A DNA stretch of 64,000 nt from assembly GCF_900098745.1 (NCBI RefSeq), contig NZ_FQTT01000011.1, forward strand, positions 68,255 through 132,254, read 5' to 3'. Position 1 is the stretch's first letter, and each line of letters starts with the position of its first letter. A model generated the notes under the pieces. That model searched no databases. It was not told the DNA's origin and was given only the letters and a program-made list of their open reading frames with translations. The translations under genes and the position numbers were made by a program. This document shows, piece by piece, positions 33,931-42,351 of the stretch. This DNA comes from Actinomyces glycerinitolerans (lineage in GTDB: Bacteria; Actinomycetota; Actinomycetes; Actinomycetales; Actinomycetaceae).

Positions 33931-35310
33931 TCAGCCGATCTGGGCACCAGCCGCCTCGAAGGCGCTGTTCAGTTTGTCCTCGCAGTCCTTGGCCGCGGCC
34001 TCTATGTCCACGGCGTCGATGATCACAGAGTGGAACATCTTCTCGATCATGCCCTGACTGGTCAGGATGCCCGCTTGGACGAGCGGCCCCTCCTCCATGC
34101 CAATGGCAGAGCCGACACCGACCTGGTCTTGAATGACCTGGATCGAGTCGGAGTACTTGGTGATGGTCTCATTGTCCAGGTACTGCGAGTCCTCGGCGAT
34201 GTCGGTCAGGACCGGCAGCATGCCGCCGGGGATGGCGTGAAGGAAGTCGATGTACTCGTCCTTTGAGAACAGGTACTCGAGGAAGGCCTTGGCCTCACGC
34301 TTGACCGCGGACGCCTCCCAGACCACCAGCGGGATGTTGGAGATCTCCGCCGGGTAGTTGACCGAGTCGGTGCGCTTCAGGCGCGGCAGTGGCGCGGCCG
34401 CGATCGACTCGCTGAGATCGGGGCGATTCTCCTGCACTCCGGAGATGTGGAAGCCGGAATTGAAGTCGAAGGCCGTCTTGCCTTGATAGAAGAGCGTGGC
34501 CTGGTCGAGTACGGAGTAGTCGAGGGAGCCCGACGGGGAGACGGTGCGGTACAGGTCGACCCAGTACTTGATTCCGTCGAGTGCGGCGGCGGAGGTGAGG
34601 TTCGCGGAGCCGTCATCCTTGAGCAGGCGCTCTCCCGCTGAACGCACGTAGAAGTTGAGGTAGCGGGCACCCAGCACGTCCCCGGCGCCCAGGGGCACGG
34701 AGAGGCCGTAGAGGTCGTTGGAGCGGCCGATCGTCTTGGCAGCCTCAGCCAGGTCATCCCAGGTCTCGGGAACGGACAGGGAGTATGACTCGAGCAAGTC
34801 CTTGCGGTACCACATCACCTGCGCGTGGGAGTAGATAGGCACGGAGTAGGAGATGCCGTCGGCCTGCCCCTCCTTGAGCGCGGCTTGCGGGAAGCGGTCA
34901 CGGCCGATGGAGTCGATGATCTCGTCAAGGGGTACGAGAGCCTCGGCGTTGATCATCTCCACGACGTTGTTCGGCAGTGCGGTCGAGATGTCGGGGACCT
35001 GACCGGCGGTGAGTCCAGTGGTCCACTTAGTATTGAACTCGCCCCATGAGAACTGCTCGATGTTGACCGTGACGCCGGGGTTCTCGGTGTGGAAGGCGTC
35101 GGCCATCCGCTGCATCCAGTCGGCGCGGGCGCCCTGGGTGAACGAGGACCACATGGTCACCGTGCCGCTGAGCGGACCGGTTTCCTCGGATTCTGCGGAG
35201 CCGGAGGCGCCGCACGCAGCGAGCAGGCCGAGCATGCCGACGCCGGAAGCCGCCATGAATCCGCGTCGGCTGAATGCGTATGGGTAGGTCTGAGGGGTGG
35301 AAAGGAACAT
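33931..35310 (-). CDS. sugar ABC transporter substrate-binding lipoprotein
   Basis: 459 residues, AAGGAG before the ATG. The N-terminus carries a twin-arginine-like SRRGFMAASG and a lipobox LLAAC (cysteine about residue 33), so it is an exported lipoprotein. The mature part is a SBP_bac_1 fold: GTVTMWSSFTQGARADWMQRMADAFHTENPGVTVNIEQ, later QVMWYRKDLLESYSLSVPETWDDL and FLEYLFSKDEYIDFLHAIPGGMLP. It delivers a sugar to the CUT1 permeases downstream. Confidence 0.9.
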   Translation of the reverse strand: MFLSTPQTYPYAFSRRGFMAASGVGMLGLLAACGASGSAESEETGPLSGTVTMWSSFTQGARADWMQRMADAFHTENPGVTVNIEQFSWGEFNTKWTTGLTAGQVPDISTALPNNVVEMINAEALVPLDEIIDSIGRDRFPQAALKEGQADGISYSVPIYSHAQVMWYRKDLLESYSLSVPETWDDLAEAAKTIGRSNDLYGLSVPLGAGDVLGARYLNFYVRSAGERLLKDDGSANLTSAAALDGIKYWVDLYRTVSPSGSLDYSVLDQATLFYQGKTAFDFNSGFHISGVQENRPDLSESIAAAPLPRLKRTDSVNYPAEISNIPLVVWEASAVKREAKAFLEYLFSKDEYIDFLHAIPGGMLPVLTDIAEDSQYLDNETITKYSDSIQVIQDQVGVGSAIGMEEGPLVQAGILTSQGMIEKMFHSVIIDAVDIEAAAKDCEDKLNSAFEAAGAQIG

Positions 35311-35401
35311 ATTGCTTCTCCTTTGGATTGGACGTGTGCTGTTTGTGCTACGAGGTGAGCGACGAGCGCAGGGGGGGGCGGTCGCTCAGGGAAATCACGG
35401 G

Positions 35402-37708
35402 TCAGTCGGCGGTCTGCGCCTCCTCATTCACCTCGGCGGGGGCAAGGGGGATGCCGAAGAAGCTCAGCGGCAGGCGTGAGAAGTACAGGCCCTGGCACTC
35501 GTTCTCCCACAGGAGGCCGATCCTGCCGTCGGGCAGTTCGCACATGCACTGGTAGACGTAGTGCGCGGGGTTGAAAGTCCGGGACCGCTCCCACGATTGC
35601 CCCCCGTCCAGGCTCAGCCGGAGCACGCCGCAGCCGCGGTAGGGGAGCATGAGGGAGGCGTTGGCGAAGACAACCCGGTCCTCCCCCGCGGGCGAGGTGA
35701 GTGCCACGGCGTTGGGCTGGCACCAGATCTCCGGCAGGCTCTCATCAAAGGTGATTTCACCCCAGGTGACACCGCCGTCGGGCGACTCCGCAGTCGCCAC
35801 GCGTCCGCGTGGATCCTGATTGCGCATGAGCATGAGCACGGAGCCGTCGGCCCGCTCGACGATAGTGGCCTCGTGCAGCGAGTACTGCTCATCGGTGAAC
35901 TCGGCCGGCACGAGGGGGCCCGCAGGGGTGGGCCGCCCATCGTTCGGGCTGGAAGCCAGCGTCCAGGTCTCACCGTGGTCGTCCGAGTAGATGACGGTGG
36001 CGCACATGGCGAGCCAGTTGTGGTCGTTGTTGAAGTACACCGGGATCAAGATCCGGCCGGAGTTCGCACCGTGACGCAGGACGATTCCGTTTCCCGGGCA
36101 GGTGCCGAGGAATCTCATCCACGGCTCCTTGAGCGCATGGTTGAGGTCCTCCGGCTCCGACCAGGTGAGGCCATCGTCATCAGAGTAGACGTGCTGCAGG
36201 TAGGACGTCGGGATGGCGAACAGGGACTGTTCCGGGTCCGTCCCTGGCGCGAGATCGAGGTTTCCGGCGGGGCGCCCGGACCGGGTGATGTTGAGTGCGG
36301 CGTCCACCTGGAAGTCGGTGGGATCCCCCGCTGCCGTGTACACGGCGCCGTCGGCATCCACGTAGTAGCGCCCCATATCGAGGTCCCGAACCAGTCTGCG
36401 GCCCTTGGAGTCGAAGCCCGTGGACGCCCAGCAGTTGGGCTGGCCGATGCCGCCCGGGAAGTGGTCGACGAACACGTGGATCCTGCCGGTCGCCGGGTCC
36501 TGAACCATGCAGGAGTCGATGACGCAAGCGGCATCCTCCCCCGTACCGGGGCAGTCGATGACCGTCTGGAGCGGCCCCCAGGTCTCTCCCCCGTCCAGCG
36601 ACCTGCGTACAACGAAATTGATGTCGTTAGGGGCGTCGTTGGCGTTGAATACGCGCTGGTCGGCCCCTGCGAGTATGGTGCCCGAGGTCAGCGTCAGGAG
36701 CGAGGGGATACGGTAGGAGGCGGAGTCGTGGAAGCCCCGGTCGAAGAGCGCGTCAGTCTGTATGGGCTCGACGCCGTGGAGCCGCTTGATCTGCTCATCG
36801 CCGAGGACCTGCTCGAAGATCGCGGCGCTTTGCACCTCCCCCGACAGACGGACGCCATGGCAGTCCTGGCCGATGACGATCTCATCGAGGCCGTTGATGT
36901 CGCCGAGGAAGAACTCGCCCGGCACATGGGCCTCTCGGTACCCGTCCACGTATATGTCCACGGCCCCGTGCCCGCAGACCACGGCCACACGGTGCCACTG
37001 GCCGTCACCCCATCTGCCCTGTGCGACGGCCTCACGGACCCGACCGACTCCGGCGACCGCGCGGTAGACGATTCCCGTGGGTGTCACCCGCAGCGATAGG
37101 CGTTCGTCGCCGGCGGCACCGGCGGCGAACAGGGTTCCCTCCTGCATGCGACCGCGCACGCGAAAACTCAGGTCGACGGCTCCCCGCCGCGTCTGGGCGA
37201 AACGAGCGACATCGAGTTCGTCCAGGCGGTTCGCAGCGAACTCCACAGCCGGCTGGGCGACTCTCGCACGGGTAATGACCTCCCGGGCGCTAGGCACGGA
37301 TCGCGAGACGGTGAAGTCGGCGATCTCCGGTGTGCCGAGGTCACCGACCCGGACGGACGCGTCGGCGCCGAGATCACCCAGGAACGCCGTCGTCGTCGCG
37401 CAGAACGCCTGATAGCCGTCGACGTACAGGCGCGTGCCGCGCGCGGTCACGGTGATCACGGCGCTGTGCCAGTAACCGTCGGCCACCCCCCTGGTGTCCT
37501 CGGCCTCGATCAGGCCCCAGTTCCCGTCAACTGCGGCCTCGTAGACAAGGTAGCCGCCTTTGATCCGGGCGGAGAGCCTGCCGCGCACGCCGCCATCGAT
37601 CTCTACGAGATTGCCATCGGCGGTGGCGCGGAAGTCGAACATAATGCTTCCCGTGGGCGCGCCGACAACCGTTTCCGCCAGTCCGCCATCATAAGAAGCC
37701 GCATACAT
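35402..37708 (-). CDS. GH33 sialidase with LamG-like domains, no export signal
   Basis: 768 residues from ATG at 37708, with GGAGAC upstream. Residues about 15-165 and 170-325 are two LamG/concanavalin-like domains (DGYWHSAVITVTARGTRLYVDGYQ; DGQWHRVAVVCGHGAVDIYVDGYRE). The GH33 domain follows: SYRIPSLLTLTSGTILAGADQR with the first Arg and the acid Asp, Asp-boxes SLDGGETWG, SDDHGETW, SPDGGVTWG and SLDGGQSWE, the Glu in LHEATIVERADG and the Tyr region VYQCMCELPDGRIGLLWENE. There is neither signal peptide nor C-terminal anchor, so it should act in the cytosol on imported sialosides. Confidence 0.88.
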   Translation of the reverse strand: MYAASYDGGLAETVVGAPTGSIMFDFRATADGNLVEIDGGVRGRLSARIKGGYLVYEAAVDGNWGLIEAEDTRGVADGYWHSAVITVTARGTRLYVDGYQAFCATTTAFLGDLGADASVRVGDLGTPEIADFTVSRSVPSAREVITRARVAQPAVEFAANRLDELDVARFAQTRRGAVDLSFRVRGRMQEGTLFAAGAAGDERLSLRVTPTGIVYRAVAGVGRVREAVAQGRWGDGQWHRVAVVCGHGAVDIYVDGYREAHVPGEFFLGDINGLDEIVIGQDCHGVRLSGEVQSAAIFEQVLGDEQIKRLHGVEPIQTDALFDRGFHDSASYRIPSLLTLTSGTILAGADQRVFNANDAPNDINFVVRRSLDGGETWGPLQTVIDCPGTGEDAACVIDSCMVQDPATGRIHVFVDHFPGGIGQPNCWASTGFDSKGRRLVRDLDMGRYYVDADGAVYTAAGDPTDFQVDAALNITRSGRPAGNLDLAPGTDPEQSLFAIPTSYLQHVYSDDDGLTWSEPEDLNHALKEPWMRFLGTCPGNGIVLRHGANSGRILIPVYFNNDHNWLAMCATVIYSDDHGETWTLASSPNDGRPTPAGPLVPAEFTDEQYSLHEATIVERADGSVLMLMRNQDPRGRVATAESPDGGVTWGEITFDESLPEIWCQPNAVALTSPAGEDRVVFANASLMLPYRGCGVLRLSLDGGQSWERSRTFNPAHYVYQCMCELPDGRIGLLWENECQGLYFSRLPLSFFGIPLAPAEVNEEAQTAD

Positions 37709-38378
37709 TTGCTGTCTCCATTCTGAAAATAAGCGCAGTACCCCCTGGAAAATGGCTCCGGTATTAGGCGACACCGAGCGGGTACGCTCCAGGAAATCGC
37801 TGAGATCCGGTCAATACGGGCCGAGCACGGCGCCCGACGTCGTTCTCATTCAGCGCCCTCGGGGGCGGGAGGGGCGCACTTCACCCGGAGAGTTCGTTTC
37901 CGGGGTGGAAGGGGATCGCCCGCGGCTCAGCGGGCGCCACCAACGGCTCTGGCTGGTGGCGGGTCAGGACTGCGTCAGAGAGGGCCCGCGCTCCTCGCGA
38001 ATAGCGGAGCGACGACGCCGAGCATTCGTAGTGATACGCCAGGCAGACGCAGCATGCATGAGACCCTCCTCGAAATGTCGTGCCGAACTGATTCGCGCCT
38101 GAGCACCTCGTAGGCGGATCCGCTTTGATCCGCCGACAAGATAAAGGTAGCGAACCCTCGCACGCTCGTCAAGCGTTTCTCGGACCGGCTGCGGCTCCTA
38201 GAATTACCGTTTCGGAACGAAGTATGAGCCGCCTCAACTGAACGGGTTCATTTAGATTACCGAAATCGCTTTTTCCGCCGCGCGCAGCCGTCGGCACACA
38301 GGCGGCGGCCGGATCCACCCGAGTGGATCCGGCCGCATACGATGCCGCCTACGCGGGGAGCGCCCCGAGGACGAGCGG
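37709..38378. other. 670-bp intergenic region with two hairpins
   Basis: No gene supported. Hairpins: CGCCCGC/GCGGGCG at 37918-37937 and GGCGGATC/GATCCGCC at 38113-38134 (both perfect, 6-nt loops). On the minus strand TTGACG lies about 40 bp before the second, a possible -35 of a sialidase promoter, making that dyad a possible operator and the message leader about 400 nt long. The -10 is weak, so this is tentative. Confidence 0.4.
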
Positions 38379-39203
38379 TCAGGCCTCGAGCAGGGAGGGC
38401 ACGGCGCCGAGCAGCGTGCGCGTGTACTCCTGCTGGGGGTGGGCGAAGATCTCCGCCGTCGTGTTCATCTCCAGGATCTTGCCGAAGTACATGACGGCGA
38501 TGCGGTCGGAGACGTAGCGGACCGTGTTGATGTCGTGGCTGATGAACACCAGCCCCAGACCGAGGGCGGCCTTGAGGTCCTGCAGCAGGTTGAGGACCTG
38601 GGCGCGCACGGACACGTCCAGGGCGCTGGTGGGTTCATCGGCGACGATGATGTCCGGGTCCAGGGCCAGTGCCCGGGCGATGGCGACGCGCTGGCGCTGG
38701 CCGCCGGAGATCTGCCGGGGCAGCACCTCCAGGGCGCTGGGCGGCAGGCCCACCAGGTGCAGCAGGTCGCGGACCTTCGCCTCGCGTTCGGCGGGTGAGC
38801 CGATGCCGTGGACGTTGAGTGGGTCGATGAGCGTGTCGTGCACGATCATGCGCGGGTTCAGCGCGGTGGCCGGGTCCTGGAAGACCACGGACACCGAGCG
38901 GCCCAGGGCGCGCCGGTCGGCGGCGGAGTGCCCGAGGGGGCGCCCCTTGAAGTAGACCTCGCCGCGAGTCAGCGGTTGCAGGCCGGTCATGACGCGGGCG
39001 GTGGTGGACTTCCCGCAGCCGGACTCCCCCACCAGTCCGAGGGTCTCGCCGCGCTTGACCTTCAAGGAAACGTTGTTGACGGCGTGGACCGTGTCGGGGC
39101 GGAACAGCTTCCCGGTGCGGGACTTGTGAATGACGTGGGCGTGGCGCAGCTCGATGACCGGATCGGTCTCGGGATTCCAGCCGGCGTACTTGTCGGTGGG
39201 CAT
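38379..39203 (-). CDS. satD: SatD/OppF-type ABC ATPase of sialic acid importer
   Basis: 274 residues, joined by TGATG to the fused gene. Walker A GESGCGKST (about 58-66), signature ISGGQRQR, Walker B IIVADEPTSALD, H-loop ISHDI, and the oligopeptide-type C-terminal extension (HPQQEYTRTLLGAVPSL). With the fused permease-ATPase, the separate permease and the SBP_bac_5 protein it matches SatABCD of Haemophilus ducreyi and SiaEFGI of Corynebacterium glutamicum, known sialic acid importers. General oligopeptide import is the alternative. Confidence 0.8.
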   Translation of the reverse strand: MPTDKYAGWNPETDPVIELRHAHVIHKSRTGKLFRPDTVHAVNNVSLKVKRGETLGLVGESGCGKSTTARVMTGLQPLTRGEVYFKGRPLGHSAADRRALGRSVSVVFQDPATALNPRMIVHDTLIDPLNVHGIGSPAEREAKVRDLLHLVGLPPSALEVLPRQISGGQRQRVAIARALALDPDIIVADEPTSALDVSVRAQVLNLLQDLKAALGLGLVFISHDINTVRYVSDRIAVMYFGKILEMNTTAEIFAHPQQEYTRTLLGAVPSLLEA

Positions 39204-41347
39204 CAGTGGGCCTCCTTGGCGAGGATCGCCTCGAGCTCGGGCGTGATGGCGTAGTAGTGCTCGCCGGCGCCGGCCACCGGCTTCAGCACCGGGCGGGTGT
39301 TCAGGCCGACGTCGGGGTGGGATGAGCGCGGGGCGAAGCGGTCGCCGGCCACGAACTCCTGCGGGCTGGGCACGGTGCCGCGCACCTGGTGCAGGCGCTT
39401 GGATCCGGCCTCGATGGAGAGCACCGCCCCGAGCAGGCCGCGGGTGTACTCGTGGACGGGGTTGGTCAGCAGTTCGGCGGTGGTGGCCTGTTCGACCACC
39501 TGGCCGGCGTACATGACGGTGATGCGGTGGGCGACCTTGGCCACCAGGGCCAGGTCGTGGCTGACGAAGACCATGGCGAAGCCGAGCTTCTCGCGCAGCT
39601 GGTTCAGCAGGTCGATGACCTGCTTCTGGACGGTGACGTCCAGGGCCGTGGTGGGCTCGTCGGCGATGACCAGGCTGGGGTCGCGGGTGAGCGCCATGGC
39701 GATCAGCACGCGCTGGCGCTGCCCGCCGGACAGCTCGTGCGGGTAACTCTTCAGGGTGCGCGCCGGGTCCAGGCCGACCAGCTCAAGCAGTTCCTCGGCG
39801 CTGCGGGTGCCACCGCGGGAGGTGAGCTGCTTCATCTGGGAGCGGATGAGCATGGAGGGGTTCAGGGAGGACAGGGCGTCCTGGTAGATCATGCTCATCT
39901 CGTGGCCGCGCAGGGCGTTGTGCTCCTTGGGACTCAGCTCCAGCAGGTCGCGGCCCTGGAAGCGGATCCGTCCGGTGATGCGCGCGCTGGACGGCAGCAG
40001 CCCCATGACCGCCATGGAGGTGATGGACTTCCCGCAGCCGGACTCCCCGACCAGCCCCATGGTCTCACCGGGGCGCACGGAGAAGGACACGCCGTCGACG
40101 ATGTTCACCTCCCCGTGCTGGGCGGGGAAGGCGATCGACAGGTCCTCCACCTCCAGCACGGGTGCGGCCTGCGGGGTGGGGTAGGCGAGCCGGTCGTGGC
40201 GGGCCAGTTCGGCGTCGCGCAGGGAGGCCAACCGCTCGGCGAGCGGAACCTCCTCGGCGGCGGGCTCCACGACGCCGGTCAGGGCGCTCTTCTGCCCGCC
40301 GGGGGTGGCGTCCGCGGTCACCTCGGCGTGGGAGCGCACGGCGTGGCCGGCCTCGTCCCAGGCCTGCTGGGTCTGCATGGCCTCCTCGTCGGCCTCGACG
40401 TCCACGTGGGCGCGGATGCGCGGGGAGGCCATGGCGTCGGTCAGGCCCTCGGAGAGGATGTTCAGGCACAGGGTGGTGATCAGGATCATCAGCCCGGGGA
40501 AGAAGGTCGGCCACCAGTGCCCGCTCAGGAGCAGGGCCTTGCCCTCGGAGAGCATGTTGCCCCAGGTGGGGGTGTTGACGGCCTTGATGCCGGCCCCGAT
40601 GAATGACAGGGAGGCCTCGAAGACGATGGCGTCGGCCACCAGCACGGTGGCGTAGACCATGATCGGGGCGACGCAGTTGCGCACCACGTGCTTGGCCAGG
40701 ATCCAGGGGACGCGGGCCCCCATGACCTTGGAGGCGGCCACGTAGTCCTCGCCGAACTGGGCGAGGATATTGGCGCGCACCACGCGGGTGAGCTGTGGGG
40801 TGTAGACGACCGCCGTGGCGATGATGATCACGGCCACCATCGGCAGCCCGGAGGCGGACATGGCCAGCACCAGCACGGCCGCGAGCGCGATGCCGGGGAA
40901 GGACATGAGCACGTCCAGCACGCGCATGACCACCTCCCCGATCCACTTGCGGCTGGTGGCGGCGATGGCGCCGAGGACCGCGGCCAGGGCCAGGGCGATG
41001 CCGGTGGCGCTCAAGCCCACCACCAGGGAGACGCGGGCGCCGTAGATGGCGCGGGAGAAGATGTCCCGGCCGGTGGCGTCGGTGCCGAACAGGTGGGCGG
41101 CGGAGGGGGCGACGGCGGGGTCGGAGGAGACGACGTCGCCCACACCCTCCACATGGGTGATGGTCTCGGCGGAGGCCAGGCCGGTGGCGCCCGGATGGTA
41201 GGGGGCCACCAGCGGGGCGAAGACGGCCATCAGGGCGATGAGGGCCAGCACGATGACGGCGATCTTGGAGCCCAGCGGCAGGCGGCGCCAGCCCTGGAAG
41301 CGCAGGCCGGGGGCGGCAACCTTGTCCAGTGTGCGGCGGTGGGGCAT
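39203..41347 (-). CDS. satC: SatC-type fused permease-ATPase of sialic acid importer
   Basis: 714 residues: an OppC-like permease (residues about 25-310; TM1 IAVIVLALIALMAVFAPLV, conserved GTDATGRDIFSR, EAA-type loop YVAASKVMGARVPWILAKHV), a linker of about 80 residues, and an OppD-like ATPase (about 390-670; Walker A GESGCGKS near 436, signature LSGGQRQR near 535, VIADEPTTALD, VFVSHD). The fusion is the mark of the SatC/SiaG class. The frame is open throughout, so it is not an annotation artefact of two genes. Confidence 0.85.
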   Translation of the reverse strand: MPHRRTLDKVAAPGLRFQGWRRLPLGSKIAVIVLALIALMAVFAPLVAPYHPGATGLASAETITHVEGVGDVVSSDPAVAPSAAHLFGTDATGRDIFSRAIYGARVSLVVGLSATGIALALAAVLGAIAATSRKWIGEVVMRVLDVLMSFPGIALAAVLVLAMSASGLPMVAVIIIATAVVYTPQLTRVVRANILAQFGEDYVAASKVMGARVPWILAKHVVRNCVAPIMVYATVLVADAIVFEASLSFIGAGIKAVNTPTWGNMLSEGKALLLSGHWWPTFFPGLMILITTLCLNILSEGLTDAMASPRIRAHVDVEADEEAMQTQQAWDEAGHAVRSHAEVTADATPGGQKSALTGVVEPAAEEVPLAERLASLRDAELARHDRLAYPTPQAAPVLEVEDLSIAFPAQHGEVNIVDGVSFSVRPGETMGLVGESGCGKSITSMAVMGLLPSSARITGRIRFQGRDLLELSPKEHNALRGHEMSMIYQDALSSLNPSMLIRSQMKQLTSRGGTRSAEELLELVGLDPARTLKSYPHELSGGQRQRVLIAMALTRDPSLVIADEPTTALDVTVQKQVIDLLNQLREKLGFAMVFVSHDLALVAKVAHRITVMYAGQVVEQATTAELLTNPVHEYTRGLLGAVLSIEAGSKRLHQVRGTVPSPQEFVAGDRFAPRSSHPDVGLNTRPVLKPVAGAGEHYYAITPELEAILAKEAH

Positions 41348-42312
41348 CAGACGCTCCTGATCCTCGGGTTGACCAGCACGTAGAGCATGTCAACGACGAT
41401 GTTGATGATGATGAAGGCCAGTGCGACCGTGATGGACACGCCCTGGACGATGTTGACGTCATTGCGGGTGATGCCCTGGAAGATGAGCTGTCCCATCCCC
41501 TGGATGTTGAAGATCATCTCGATGACGACGGCGCCGCCCATGGCGTAGCCGAGCCGCAGGCCCAGCACCGTCAGCGGGGTGATCAGGGCATTGCGCAGCA
41601 CGTTGCGGGCGACGACGACGTGCTTGGGGATGCCGGCGCCGATGGCGGTGCGCACGTAGTCGCGGTCGAGTTCCTCGACCATGGCGGTGCGCACCACGCG
41701 GGTGAGGGTGCCGGTGTTGGGGACGGCGACGGCCAGGGCGGGCAGGAAGATCTGCCGCGCGTAGGCGCCGGGGTCATCGCCGAAGGAGACCCATTGGGTG
41801 ACCACCGAGGGGAAGGTGCCGGTGGCGCCGGGGATGTCGCCGAACCACTGGATCAGCAGCAGGGCCAGCCAGAAGGAGGGGGTGGCCAGGCACAGGATGG
41901 AGATCACGCGGATGACCTGGTCAGGCCAGGCGTCCCGGTACAGGGCGGCGATCACGCCCAGGATGGTGGCGGCGATAACGGCCAGGAAGATGCCGATGAA
42001 GGTCAGCTGCAGGGTGATGGGGAAGGCGCTGGCGACCATGTCGGTGATCTTCACGCCTGTGAAGGTGGTGCCGAGGTCGCCGTGCGCCAGGCCCACCAGG
42101 TAGTCCCAGAAGCGTTGCAGCAGCGGGTCGTTGAGGTGGTGGGCCTGGCGGTACTGCTCGAGGGCGTCGGCCGTGGCGGCCTCCCCCAGCGCCAGGCGCG
42201 CCGGGTCGGCCGAGGAGAACGACATGACGACGAATACGAGCAGTGTCACGCCCAGCACCATGATCGGCAGCGCCACCAGGCGGCGGCCGATCAGGCGGAG
42301 GAGGTTGGACAC
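41347..42312 (-). CDS. satB: SatB/OppB-type permease of sialic acid importer
   Basis: 321 residues, six membrane segments, TGATG overlap with satC. First segment RRLVALPIMVLGVTLLVFVVMSF; the EAA-type loop is RDYVRTAIGAGIPKHVVVARNVLRNALITPLTVLGLRLG (about 205-243). The periplasmic loop after TM1 (ADPARLALGEAATADALEQYRQAHHLNDPLLQRFWDYLVGLAHGDLGTTF) is that of the dipeptide permease family. Confidence 0.85.
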   Translation of the reverse strand: MSNLLRLIGRRLVALPIMVLGVTLLVFVVMSFSSADPARLALGEAATADALEQYRQAHHLNDPLLQRFWDYLVGLAHGDLGTTFTGVKITDMVASAFPITLQLTFIGIFLAVIAATILGVIAALYRDAWPDQVIRVISILCLATPSFWLALLLIQWFGDIPGATGTFPSVVTQWVSFGDDPGAYARQIFLPALAVAVPNTGTLTRVVRTAMVEELDRDYVRTAIGAGIPKHVVVARNVLRNALITPLTVLGLRLGYAMGGAVVIEMIFNIQGMGQLIFQGITRNDVNIVQGVSITVALAFIIINIVVDMLYVLVNPRIRSV

Positions 42313-42351
42313 TGGGGTGCTCCTTTTGCCGGAACTGGGGGAGGCGGGCGG

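Noticed and set aside
35333..35345. GACGTGTGCTGTT before the sugar-binding protein as a NanR site
   Set aside because: About nine of thirteen positions match, too weak to call without binding data.
37752..38172. Short open frames on both strands in the sialidase upstream region
   Set aside because: No ribosome sites and composition unlike neighbouring proteins; better read as leader DNA.
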